Source: an uncultured Bacteroidales bacterium (GTDB taxonomy: Bacteria > Bacteroidota > Bacteroidia > Bacteroidales > UBA932). From it: a stretch of 11,854 nt of DNA. Shown piece after piece: positions 1 through 7,068 of the stretch. The first letter of the stretch is position 1. Each line of letters starts with the position of its first letter. The position numbers were made by a program, and so were the translations under genes. The notes beneath the pieces are model-generated. The model did not search any database and was not told the DNA's origin. It saw only the letters and a program-made list of their open reading frames with translations. Location of the stretch: positions 1-11,854 of the forward strand of contig CAMJHJ010000059.1 in NCBI GenBank assembly GCA_946405485.1, read 5' to 3'.

Positions 1-62
1 TGGACAACGTCACCAGCGGGGATTACCAGAAGTATTACGAGGAGATGTATAAGGGGAGGTAA
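1..62 (+). CDS. C-terminal tail of an unidentified upstream gene (partial)
   Basis: An open frame enters from the left edge (codons starting at base 3) and ends at TAA 60-62. The last 19 residues end in KYYEEMYKGR, a polar, charged tail with no recognisable motif, so no function is given. The stop shares its final A with the ATG of the flippase gene (TAATG). This suggests it is the preceding member of the same polysaccharide operon and is translationally coupled to it. That the frame is coding is inferred from this junction and from the similar TAATG junction at 3349-3353. Confidence 0.55.
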   Translation, partial: DNVTSGDYQKYYEEMYKGR

Positions 63-1591
63 TGTCCGGAACCTCTTCCAGAATCCTCAGGAACACCGGC
101 TATCTCTATCTGAAGATGGCCATAACGGTGTTCTTCTCCTTGTATACGACGCGGCTCGTGCTGGCGTCACTTGGGGAGGTGGATTATGGCATTTTCAACA
201 TTGTCGGCGGAGCCATCAGCATGCTGTTGTTCCTCAACGTGGCGATGGCGGGTGCGACACAGCGGTTCTTGAATTACTCCGAGGGGGAAGGAGACCGGGA
301 AAAGCAGCGGAAGGTTTTCAATATCAGCATTGTCCTCCATGTCGGCGTGGCCCTGGCCATCGGCCTCCTGCTTCTTTTGTCCGGCCTGTTCTTCTTCCAT
401 GGCATCTTGAATATTCCGGGAGACCGGCTGGATGCGGCCAAGGTCATTTATGGAAGCCTGATTGTCAGCACCCTGTTCACGGTGATGACGGTCCCTTATG
501 ACGCAGTCATCAATGCCCATGAGAATATGGGCTATTATGCTGTGGTGGGTATTCTGGAATCCCTGCTCAAGTTTGGTGTGGCTCTTCTGACTGTCCGCTA
601 TGGCGGAGACAAACTGGTCTTTTACGGCATCCTGATGGCCTGCATCCCGTTGATTACCATGACCATCCTGCGGACATACTGTCACCGGAAATATGACGAG
701 TGCGTCGTGTCTCCCAGGGATTATTGGGATACCGCCCTGTTCAAGGAAATGAGCGGCTATGCCGGCTGGAATTTCCTCGGTGCGATGTCCTCGGTTGTGG
801 GGAACCATGGCAATGGGGTGGTGTTGAACCACTTCTTCGGTGTCGTCCTGAATGCGGCGCTGGGTGTAGCGAACCAGTTGAACGGCATGCTCCTGTCTTT
901 CTCGAACAGCATGTTGAAGGCTCTGAATCCGGTTATCGTGAAGAAAGAAGCTTCGGGCGACAGGGTTTCGATGCTCCGTTATTCGTTCCTGGGATGCAAG
1001 TATTCCTACCTGCTGTTCAGCATCTTCACAGTCCCGTTCCTCATCGAGACGCCCTTTATCTTGGACCTCTGGCTGAAAGACGTTCCCCCGTGGGCCGTCG
1101 TTTTCACCCGGTTCCAGATCATTCGTACCATGCTGGAACAGCTGACGATCTCTCTTGCCACTTCGCTTGCTGCCCATGGTGTCATCAAACAGTACAACAT
1201 CGCCTCCCTGGTGTTCAACCTGATCCAGATTCCCATCCTATGCCTTCTATTCTCAATGGGGGCCTCGCCGATATGGTACTATGTGGTCATCATCGCGGTC
1301 ATGGTCATCGTCGAAGAACTGGTCAAGCTTTATTACACGCATCGGCTCTGCGGGATGCGGTATGCCGATTTCGCGGTCTCGGTCCTGGCCCCTTCGGGTA
1401 TCGTGACCCTTGCGATGTTGTTGGCTGGACTGATTCCCCATCTATCCCTGTCATTCGGCGTCTTGCGTTTCGTCCTGGTTGCCTTGATGACGACCCTGGC
1501 TTTTATCCTCGTTTATCTTTGGGTAACTCCTACCGATGAAAAAAGGGAGTTCTGGAAGGTAGCCCGCAGCGTGCTGAAACGAAATGCTTGA
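62..1591 (+). CDS. wzx: Wzx-type lipid-linked oligosaccharide flippase
   Basis: This is a 509-residue integral membrane protein of the polysaccharide-transporter branch of the MOP superfamily. Such proteins move undecaprenyl-diphosphate-linked repeat units from the cytoplasmic to the periplasmic face of the inner membrane. The N-terminus has the pattern common in Bacteroidales flippases: a short polar stretch, then YTTRLVLASLG (28-38), DYGIFNIVGG (41-50) and ATQRFLNYSEG (65-75). Hydrophobic segments alternate with short charged loops to the C-terminus, consistent with about 12-14 helices (not counted by a predictor), and the length is normal. The ATG at 62 overlaps the upstream stop. A GGAGGT at 55-60 is too close to the ATG to be a normal ribosome site. 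The 3' end overlaps the next gene by 8 bases. With the Wzy-like gene downstream it supports a Wzx/Wzy-dependent pathway. The sugar specificity cannot be read. Confidence 0.93.
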   Translation: MSGTSSRILRNTGYLYLKMAITVFFSLYTTRLVLASLGEVDYGIFNIVGGAISMLLFLNVAMAGATQRFLNYSEGEGDREKQRKVFNISIVLHVGVALAIGLLLLLSGLFFFHGILNIPGDRLDAAKVIYGSLIVSTLFTVMTVPYDAVINAHENMGYYAVVGILESLLKFGVALLTVRYGGDKLVFYGILMACIPLITMTILRTYCHRKYDECVVSPRDYWDTALFKEMSGYAGWNFLGAMSSVVGNHGNGVVLNHFFGVVLNAALGVANQLNGMLLSFSNSMLKALNPVIVKKEASGDRVSMLRYSFLGCKYSYLLFSIFTVPFLIETPFILDLWLKDVPPWAVVFTRFQIIRTMLEQLTISLATSLAAHGVIKQYNIASLVFNLIQIPILCLLFSMGASPIWYYVVIIAVMVIVEELVKLYYTHRLCGMRYADFAVSVLAPSGIVTLAMLLAGLIPHLSLSFGVLRFVLVALMTTLAFILVYLWVTPTDEKREFWKVARSVLKRNA

Positions 1592-2426
1592 CCGTCTGTC
1601 CATTTACGTGAGTTCCTGTGATTCGTATGCCGACTGCTGGGAACCCTTTTTCCGCCTTTTTGCCCGATACTGGCCGGACTTCTCCGGCCGTATCTTCCTC
1701 GGGACAGAATACCGGGATTTTTCTCTGGAAGGGTTTCGTCTCCGGGCCCAGCAGCTTTGCCTCCGCCGGGGGGTGCCTGCCTCGGTACGGGTGCCCTGGA
1801 GCCGTTTCACCCGTTGGGCCCTGGAGGAAATCGACGCGGACATCATCCTGTTCATGCAGGAGGATTTCTTCCTGCGGGGGCGCGTTCAGTCAGGACAGAT
1901 TGACCATCTCCTTCAGTTGATGGAGACGCATCCCGACATCGCCTGCATTCACTTGACCGACCAGAGTGTCCTTCCCGAGGGGCCGTCGGAATTTGAGAAT
2001 TTGGATGTGGTGCGCCGGCGTCAGCGATACCGGGTCAGCTGCCAGTGCGCCCTCTGGAGGAAACAGGAACTGCTCTCTCTTCTCCTGGACGATGAGAGCG
2101 CTGCGGAGTACGAGGAGTTCGGCTCGCGCAGATCCGCTTATGCGGGGCACAAGTATCTGGTGGTCAATCAGGAGTTTGTCTGTAAGGACCGGTATGAACT
2201 GGTACCCTATGTGTTTACCGGCATTGTTCAGGGACGCTGGAACCGAGAAGTGGTTCCTTTGTTTGCGGACCATGGGATTGACGTACCTTTCTCCGTCCGG
2301 GGATTTACCGACGAGCCGCGTCCGGCCAAGCCGCTTGGACGCAAGCTGGCCGGTCAATGGCATCGCTTGATCTGCTTTATCCGGAATGAATATCATCTCA
2401 GAATACGCGCTCAAAGGGCTTCGTAA
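1584..2426 (+). CDS. Uncharacterised GT-A-like glycosyltransferase
   Basis: A 280-residue soluble protein, probably a cytoplasmic glycosyltransferase of the repeat-unit pathway. It starts with a beta-strand followed by SSCDSYADCWEPFF (10-23). A hydrophobic strand then ends in acidic residues, ILFMQEDFFL (88-97), in the position and style of the metal/nucleotide-sugar DxD-like motif of GT-A enzymes. Later come QCALWRKQELLSLL (about 154-167) and an acidic EYEEFGSRRS stretch. I recognise this pattern from short proteins in Bacteroidales capsule loci that are usually left hypothetical. I cannot name a characterised family or a sugar. There is no signal peptide or clear membrane segment. The start overlaps the flippase stop by 8 bases, and the end overlaps the following GT-D gene by 41 bases, so the pair is probably coupled. 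The glycosyltransferase call rests on the acidic motif and the setting. Confidence 0.75.
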   Translation: MLDRLSIYVSSCDSYADCWEPFFRLFARYWPDFSGRIFLGTEYRDFSLEGFRLRAQQLCLRRGVPASVRVPWSRFTRWALEEIDADIILFMQEDFFLRGRVQSGQIDHLLQLMETHPDIACIHLTDQSVLPEGPSEFENLDVVRRRQRYRVSCQCALWRKQELLSLLLDDESAAEYEEFGSRRSAYAGHKYLVVNQEFVCKDRYELVPYVFTGIVQGRWNREVVPLFADHGIDVPFSVRGFTDEPRPAKPLGRKLAGQWHRLICFIRNEYHLRIRAQRAS

Positions 2427-3351
2427 GGTCTTTTATCACGGGCCGACGCATATCAAGCCGTTTATGGACCCGGATACGGCTTCTGATTCTGTCGCGCGTT
2501 TACTGGCGACAGGCAAGCCATGCATGGTGGCCCGGTTCGGCTCTGTCGAACTGAACTTGTGGACCAATATCATCGGCATCCGGCGTGGGAAAAAAGAGGT
2601 ATGGGGGTTCGTCCGGGGAAGGATTCCTCCGTGGTGGTGGAACCGCCGGGGGGTGTCGCAGATGAAGTCGAATGCCGGTTTCTTCCCTCTTGATGAGGCT
2701 GGCCTGTTCGCGTTTGCCGACCTGATGGAACGGGACTTGCGTGCTTTGGATCTGCTGGCCTCCTGGCGCCCGGAGGAGCGATACCTGGACCTGGCCGCAA
2801 TTCCGAAGATCCCGTTGGTATATTTGGAACCCTTCTGGTCGGAAAGGCCCTGGACCCGCCTGTTGGAAGGGAAGAAGGTGCTGGTTGTCCATCCCTTTGC
2901 CGAGGCCATCGAGACCCAATATACGAAAAGGGAACGGCTCTTCAGGCGACCGGATATCCTGCCGGAATTCCAACTGATGACCTTGAAGGCTTTTCAGAGT
3001 ATCGGGGGCGGTGACGGGTCTTATCCGGACTGGTTCTCCGCTTTGGAAGCCATGGAAACAAAAATGGATGCGGTGGATTATGACATCGCGCTGATCGGAT
3101 GTGGGGCCTATGGTTTTCCGCTGGCCGCCTACGCCAAAAGGACCGGCCATCAGGCTGTTCATCTGGGCGGTTCCCTGCAACTTCTGTTCGGCATAAAAGG
3201 CGCCCGTTGGGAAGACCCTGCTTACGGCGTGAAGGAATGGGGATTGCCCGAAGGGTTTTATCCTTCCCTGTTCAATGCGTTTTGGATCCGGCCTGCTACG
3301 TCTACGCGTCCCGCGGATGCGGAGCAAGTTGAAAACGGATGTTATTGGTAA
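2386..3351 (+). CDS. GT-D-type (DUF1792-like) glycosyltransferase
   Basis: A 321-residue soluble protein resembling the GT-D fold group of glycosyltransferases (DUF1792-like), a third nucleotide-sugar-binding fold beside GT-A and GT-B. Signature pieces in order are [13 protein letters not shown] (44-56, the RxGxxE-type motif), KVLVVHPF (164-171), [19 protein letters not shown] (233-251), [17 protein letters not shown] (259-275) and a C-terminal ENGCYW. The glycine-rich IGCGAYG and [10 protein letters not shown] segments look like a nucleotide-binding core. The ATG at 2386 lies 41 bases inside the previous gene. I prefer it to the Met at residue 27 because the segment before KPCMVARFG looks like the usual lead-in of this group. 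The stop TAA 3349-3351 shares a base with the ATG of the acetyltransferase. It probably adds one sugar of the repeat unit. Donor and acceptor are unknown, and the family assignment is from motif memory, not a search. Confidence 0.78.
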   Translation: MNIISEYALKGLRKVFYHGPTHIKPFMDPDTASDSVARLLATGKPCMVARFGSVELNLWTNIIGIRRGKKEVWGFVRGRIPPWWWNRRGVSQMKSNAGFFPLDEAGLFAFADLMERDLRALDLLASWRPEERYLDLAAIPKIPLVYLEPFWSERPWTRLLEGKKVLVVHPFAEAIETQYTKRERLFRRPDILPEFQLMTLKAFQSIGGGDGSYPDWFSALEAMETKMDAVDYDIALIGCGAYGFPLAAYAKRTGHQAVHLGGSLQLLFGIKGARWEDPAYGVKEWGLPEGFYPSLFNAFWIRPATSTRPADAEQVENGCYW

Positions 3352-3923
3352 TGAAAAAGTTATTGCGTTTTTTGCTCTTGCCTTTCGGACTCATCTGGAA
3401 GGCGTGTCTGGCGGCGAATGACGGGGCCCGCGACCTGTATAACCGAATCCGTTTCCAAGGTCACGTAGGTCGGGGAACGACCGTGTCACCGGACACCATC
3501 CTCGGAAAGACGACCCGGATCTTGTCGGACTGTATCCTCAACCAATGTCGGATCGGTGAGTATACCTATGTTTCCGAGCATTGCATTGTGCAGCACGCGA
3601 CCATCGGAGACTATTGCTCCATCGCCCGGAATGTCACCATCTGTCCCGGACGTCATCCCTTGGACCGGGAGGGAACCTCGCCGGTCTATTATACCCCGGA
3701 CAATTATTTTGGCGAGAAGCGGGTGACGGCGTGCGATTTCGAGGAATATCTGCCCGTAGTCATTGCAGATGATGTCTGGATCGGCACCGGCGCCATTATC
3801 CTGGATGGGGTGAAGATCGCCCGGGGCGCAGTCGTCGCCGCTGGCGCAGTGGTCACGAAGGATGTGCCGGAAAAAGCCATTGTCGGGGGTGTTCCCGCCC
3901 GGATCATCCGATTCCGTTCCTAG
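3351..3923 (+). CDS. Hexapeptide-repeat O-acetyltransferase (CatB-like LbH fold)
   Basis: A 190-residue acyltransferase with a left-handed parallel beta-helix, expected to move an acetyl group from acetyl-CoA to a sugar hydroxyl or amino group of the repeat unit in the cytoplasm. Hexapeptide turns are visible from about residue 40 to 95 (for example [15 protein letters not shown] and [15 protein letters not shown]) and again in [18 protein letters not shown] and [17 protein letters not shown] (about 137-173). Between them is the loop CPGRHPLD, whose His102 is the likely catalytic histidine. The end, [13 protein letters not shown], is the usual CoA-side terminus. I choose ATG 3351, which gives a TAATG junction with the upstream gene as at base 60. 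An in-frame ATG at 3339 would add four residues (MLLV) and a 13-base overlap. The hydrophobic N-terminus ([13 protein letters not shown]) may be a membrane-associating helix. The acceptor sugar is unknown. Confidence 0.9.
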   Translation: MKKLLRFLLLPFGLIWKACLAANDGARDLYNRIRFQGHVGRGTTVSPDTILGKTTRILSDCILNQCRIGEYTYVSEHCIVQHATIGDYCSIARNVTICPGRHPLDREGTSPVYYTPDNYFGEKRVTACDFEEYLPVVIADDVWIGTGAIILDGVKIARGAVVAAGAVVTKDVPEKAIVGGVPARIIRFRS

Positions 3924-5195
3924 ATGGATAATCTGCTGGACAAAACCATACCTTTCCTCCTGATCCTTGTCATGGTTCAGGGCGTAGCACAGTGGGTTGA
4001 AATCAGCCTGCTTCCAACGGTGGTATGGTGGATCGTCCAGTTTCTGATTCTCCTCAGCTACGGTTTTGCTTTCCTGACCTGGAGAGGGAGGGGAAAGATC
4101 TGGCTGATTCTCTTTCTCGTCTGGGTACTGATATCCGCCATCCGGGGTTTGTTCCTGGCTGAAGGTCGCTGGGACTACAAAGCGCTGGTCGAGAGCCTGC
4201 TGGTTTTCTCAATGCCCATGGGGGTTGCCCGATACGCTGATCCCAAAGCCGTCCAAAGGGACGGGAAGGGGTGCTTGCTTTTCTGCCTTCCGCTGTTTGC
4301 CGTCCTCGTTTGGGCGATGCAGTCCGAGGCGGTCGGCCGTTTATTCTTCTTCCTTCCATTCTTTCTGATGTTCCTGCCTGATTTGAAGGTCAGGCATGCC
4401 GTCTATATCCTTTTCATTCTGCTGCTTGTCATTGTTTTCGGCACGGTGGGAGCGCGAACCATGGTTTTCCGACTGGCTGGTGCCCTTGTTTGCAGCCTTC
4501 CCCTCATCCTTCGCCGCATCGTCCGGACAGAAGGTGTTGTCAAATTCGGAACTGTCTTTTTCTTTCTGGCCCCGTTCGCTTTCTTCGTCATCGCCATTAC
4601 TACCGGCTTCAACATCTTTACGATCCTGGAGGGAAACAAAGGAAAGTATATCATCTATGACGAGAATGGTACCGTTGAGGAGGAAGACCTCTCCGCAGAT
4701 ACCCGTACTTTCATATTTGAAGAAGCCATTACGAGTGCCTGGCGTAACCATTACATCGCCCAAGGTCACTCCCTTGCCCGTGGTTATGAAAGCGAGACTT
4801 TCGGCGATACCGACCTGATTTCCTTTCGCCGGGGCGAACGGCAGAACGGAGAAGTGGGCATCCTGAACATCTTCACCCACATGGGCCTGATCGGCGGCTT
4901 CCTGTACATGTTTATCCTGGTAGCCGCCAGCGCCTCCGCCGTCCGGAGATCCCTTTCCCTCGAAATGAAGATCCTGGGTCTGTGGATTGCCTTCCGCTTT
5001 TTCCTGTCCTGGATCGAAGAGTTTACGGTCTTCGACCTGAACAATGTTTACCTGTGGATGATGGTGGGCATGTGCCTTTCACCTTCTTTCCTGAGGATGG
5101 ATTCCGCCCAGTTCCGACGTTTCATCAACCAGTGCCTTCCGTTCAACAAAGTGTCCCTGAAGGAGAAAAGTAAGAGCTTCCGGTCCATCTCCTGA
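3924..5195 (+). CDS. wzy: Wzy-like O-antigen polymerase (or ligase-fold protein)
   Basis: A 423-residue polytopic membrane protein, probably the polymerase that joins lipid-linked repeat units on the periplasmic side. Hydrophobic segments fill residues about 9-75, 89-100, 116-132, 138-151, 157-173, 180-197 and 207-228. A large polar loop (about 229-311) follows, then more membrane segments (about 312-390). The loop carries LSADTRTFIFEEAI (256-269) and ARGYESETFG (285-294), a pattern I know from Bacteroidales polymerase-like proteins. One big periplasmic loop is the hallmark of the Wzy/WaaL fold. With a Wzx in the same operon, polymerase is more likely than ligase, but sequence alone does not separate them. 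The ATG follows the previous TAG directly. The basic C-terminal tail (residues about 391-423) looks cytoplasmic. No Wzz-type chain-length regulator is in view. Confidence 0.82.
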   Translation: MDNLLDKTIPFLLILVMVQGVAQWVEISLLPTVVWWIVQFLILLSYGFAFLTWRGRGKIWLILFLVWVLISAIRGLFLAEGRWDYKALVESLLVFSMPMGVARYADPKAVQRDGKGCLLFCLPLFAVLVWAMQSEAVGRLFFFLPFFLMFLPDLKVRHAVYILFILLLVIVFGTVGARTMVFRLAGALVCSLPLILRRIVRTEGVVKFGTVFFFLAPFAFFVIAITTGFNIFTILEGNKGKYIIYDENGTVEEEDLSADTRTFIFEEAITSAWRNHYIAQGHSLARGYESETFGDTDLISFRRGERQNGEVGILNIFTHMGLIGGFLYMFILVAASASAVRRSLSLEMKILGLWIAFRFFLSWIEEFTVFDLNNVYLWMMVGMCLSPSFLRMDSAQFRRFINQCLPFNKVSLKEKSKSFRSIS

Positions 5196-5201
5196 TTGAC
5201 T

Positions 5202-6017
5202 ATGCCTGGTATCGCCGTATTGATGACGGTCCATGACCGCCGGGAAAAGACCCTCCGTTGCCTCGAGCTCCTGCATGCCCAGAAGGTGCCGGTGGACGTT
5301 TATTTGACCGATGATGGTTGCACGGACGGGACTCCGGACGCCGTGCGCGCCCGTTTCCCTGGCGTGCATGTGATTCCGGGAGACGGCAGTCTTTTCTGGT
5401 GCCGGGGGATGCGCAGGGCATGGGAAGCCGCCCTTGGAGGAAACTATGACGTTTTTCTATGGCTTAACGATGATACTTACCTGTTTCCGGATGCCATGAA
5501 GGTATTACAGGAGACTGCCGGGCGTCATCCGGGCTGTATCGTCGTAGGAATGACCTGCTCGGCCCAAACGGGAGCGTTTACGTATGGAGGCCGTCTAGCC
5601 CGGAGGATGGAACATGTTATGGGAGAGCGGCCGCTGGATACGTTCGACGGCAACATCGTGTGGGTGCCGGCTTCCGTATCCCAGCAGATCGGCCTGCTGG
5701 ATGGCAGGTTCAGTCACGCCATGGGCGATACGGAGTATGGTTTCAGGGCCTCTGCGAAGGGAATCGGAATCTGGCAGACGCCCGAATTCCTAGGAACCTG
5801 CGAGGAACACGACCGGCCTTCCGCCTGGTGTGATCCGGACATTCCGCTGCGGAAGCGCTGGAGGATGCTCCGAAGCCCCCTCGGCTGCCCGCCGGAGGAG
5901 TATTTCGTGGTAGACCGCTATCGCGGACTGGGCACGGCCCTTCGTCATTATCTTTCCATCCATTTCCGGGTCTTGTTCCCGGCACTTTGGTTACCGTCAG
6001 ACCGGCATGAAGCATAA
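5202..6017 (+). CDS. GT2 family glycosyltransferase (rhamnosyltransferase-like)
   Basis: A 271-residue GT-A-fold inverting glycosyltransferase of family GT2. The N-terminal strand IAVLMTVHDRREKTLRCL (4-21) leads to YLTDDGCTDGT (34-44), the nucleotide-binding DDxxxDxT region. LFWCRGMRRAWEAAL (64-78) and FLWLNDDTYLFPDAM (85-99) follow, the latter holding the DxD-equivalent acidic pair. HAMGDTEYGFRA (172-183) supplies the expected catalytic-base aspartate region. These spacings resemble the rhamnosyltransferase-like GT2 subgroup, but the donor is not proven. I chose ATG 5202, six bases after the polymerase stop. A TTG at 5196 directly after that stop would add only two residues. The 3' end overlaps the next gene by 11 bases. 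No membrane helix is evident, so it should act at the cytoplasmic face on the lipid-linked acceptor. Confidence 0.9.
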   Translation: MPGIAVLMTVHDRREKTLRCLELLHAQKVPVDVYLTDDGCTDGTPDAVRARFPGVHVIPGDGSLFWCRGMRRAWEAALGGNYDVFLWLNDDTYLFPDAMKVLQETAGRHPGCIVVGMTCSAQTGAFTYGGRLARRMEHVMGERPLDTFDGNIVWVPASVSQQIGLLDGRFSHAMGDTEYGFRASAKGIGIWQTPEFLGTCEEHDRPSAWCDPDIPLRKRWRMLRSPLGCPPEEYFVVDRYRGLGTALRHYLSIHFRVLFPALWLPSDRHEA

Positions 6018-7068
6018 TCTCTTCCTGGGAGTCCAGCCGGCCCCGTACCGGGTGGATTTGTGCAACTGGCTCTATGAGCAGTTGGACTGCGACATTTATC
6101 ACTTGACTCCGACAGGGGAGGATTTGGCATTTGACCAGGCTGCCCTGAAATCCTCGTTCCGGTTCGACTACAAGATTTATCCCAAGGGGAGCCTCCCTTT
6201 CCTGGCGAGCCTGGTGAAAAGCCATCGGCCGGAGGTGGTTTTCGTGAGCGAATTCTCCATGACTGCTCTCTGGATGTGCCTTTTGAAGCGGATGTATCGG
6301 ACCTCTTTCCGGGTCGTATCCATCTGCGACGACAGCATGGACATGATTCTCGGGAACGACTTTTCAAAGAGGCACACCTATGCGCGTAGATACATGCCCC
6401 GTTTGCTGGACAATCTCGTGCTGGACAATCCGGAGACGGCGGCTTGGTATCAGAACCGTTTTGGGAAAGGGGTTTGCTTCCCGATTGTTTCCGATGAGCG
6501 GCGGCTCCGGGCAGAATTGAAAGATGCGCTCCCGCTCAGTCGGGAACTGGTACGGCAGCATGGACTGGCCGGTTTCCCGGTGCTTCTTTATGTGGGGCGT
6601 TTGATGCCGTTGAAACAGGTGGACCTGTTGCTTCGCGCATTCGCTCCGCTGAAAGAAAAAGCGCGGCTGGTCATCGTCGGGGATGGGGAATCCATGGAAT
6701 CGCTGCAAGCCTTGGATGACAGCCTGGGGACAGGGGCTCTGTTCACGGGCCGAAAGTCCGGACAGGAACTCATGGCCTGGTACAATGTTGGCGGCATACA
6801 CTTGCTGCCCAGTCGTCAGGAAGCATTCGGCGCCGTCACCGGTGAGGCTTTGACAGCGGGACTGTATTCCTTAGTCAGCGAACGGGCGGGTTCCAGTTCG
6901 CTCATCCGGCCGGGAAACGGGCGTGTCCTTGCGGCCGATGACCCGTCAGCATGGACAGCGGCCATCAGGGATTTCCTGCCGCTGGTCGATACAGAGATTC
7001 ACCTGAGAGACAGTAAGTTACCGGTCTGCTTTGAAACATTGGCCGGGCAAGTATTCCGTTCCCTATGA
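6007..7068 (+). CDS. GT4 family glycosyltransferase (first of two)
   Basis: A 353-residue GT-B-fold retaining glycosyltransferase. The N-terminal domain starts with FLGVQPAPYRVDLCNWL (6-22), placing the acceptor-side loop PAPYR early. The C-terminal domain has LLYVGRLMPLKQVDLLLRAF (193-212), with the donor-phosphate-binding basic residues. It continues with VIVGDGESMESL (222-233) and PSRQEAFGAVTGEAL (268-282), which holds the GT4 E-x7-E motif (Glu272/Glu280). The length fits the family, although the C-terminal cross-over helix is short. It overlaps the GT2 gene by 11 bases at its start and ends in an ATGA junction (7065-7068) with the next GT4 gene. It probably adds one sugar to the repeat unit in the cytoplasm. 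Donor specificity cannot be inferred. Confidence 0.9.
   Translation: MKHNLFLGVQPAPYRVDLCNWLYEQLDCDIYHLTPTGEDLAFDQAALKSSFRFDYKIYPKGSLPFLASLVKSHRPEVVFVSEFSMTALWMCLLKRMYRTSFRVVSICDDSMDMILGNDFSKRHTYARRYMPRLLDNLVLDNPETAAWYQNRFGKGVCFPIVSDERRLRAELKDALPLSRELVRQHGLAGFPVLLYVGRLMPLKQVDLLLRAFAPLKEKARLVIVGDGESMESLQALDDSLGTGALFTGRKSGQELMAWYNVGGIHLLPSRQEAFGAVTGEALTAGLYSLVSERAGSSSLIRPGNGRVLAADDPSAWTAAIRDFLPLVDTEIHLRDSKLPVCFETLAGQVFRSL

Noticed and set aside
55..60. GGAGGT before the flippase start as a Shine-Dalgarno site
   Set aside because: Only one base separates it from the ATG at 62, too close for normal use, and the other genes here lack such sites. It also encodes the end of the upstream protein.
167..1177. 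336-codon open frame on the minus strand inside the flippase gene
   Set aside because: It is antisense to a well-matched membrane protein, its translation is rich in charged and Gln/His residues with no domain pattern, and GC-rich codon usage explains the lack of stops.
700..1539. 279-codon plus-strand frame overlapping the flippase gene
   Set aside because: It is a shifted-frame shadow; the product is Pro/Arg/His-rich with no recognisable fold, and the flippase frame is intact through the same bases.
2500..3327. 275-codon minus-strand frame opposite the GT-D gene
   Set aside because: The translation has low-complexity Gln/Pro/Arg character and no start context; the plus-strand frame has clear family motifs.
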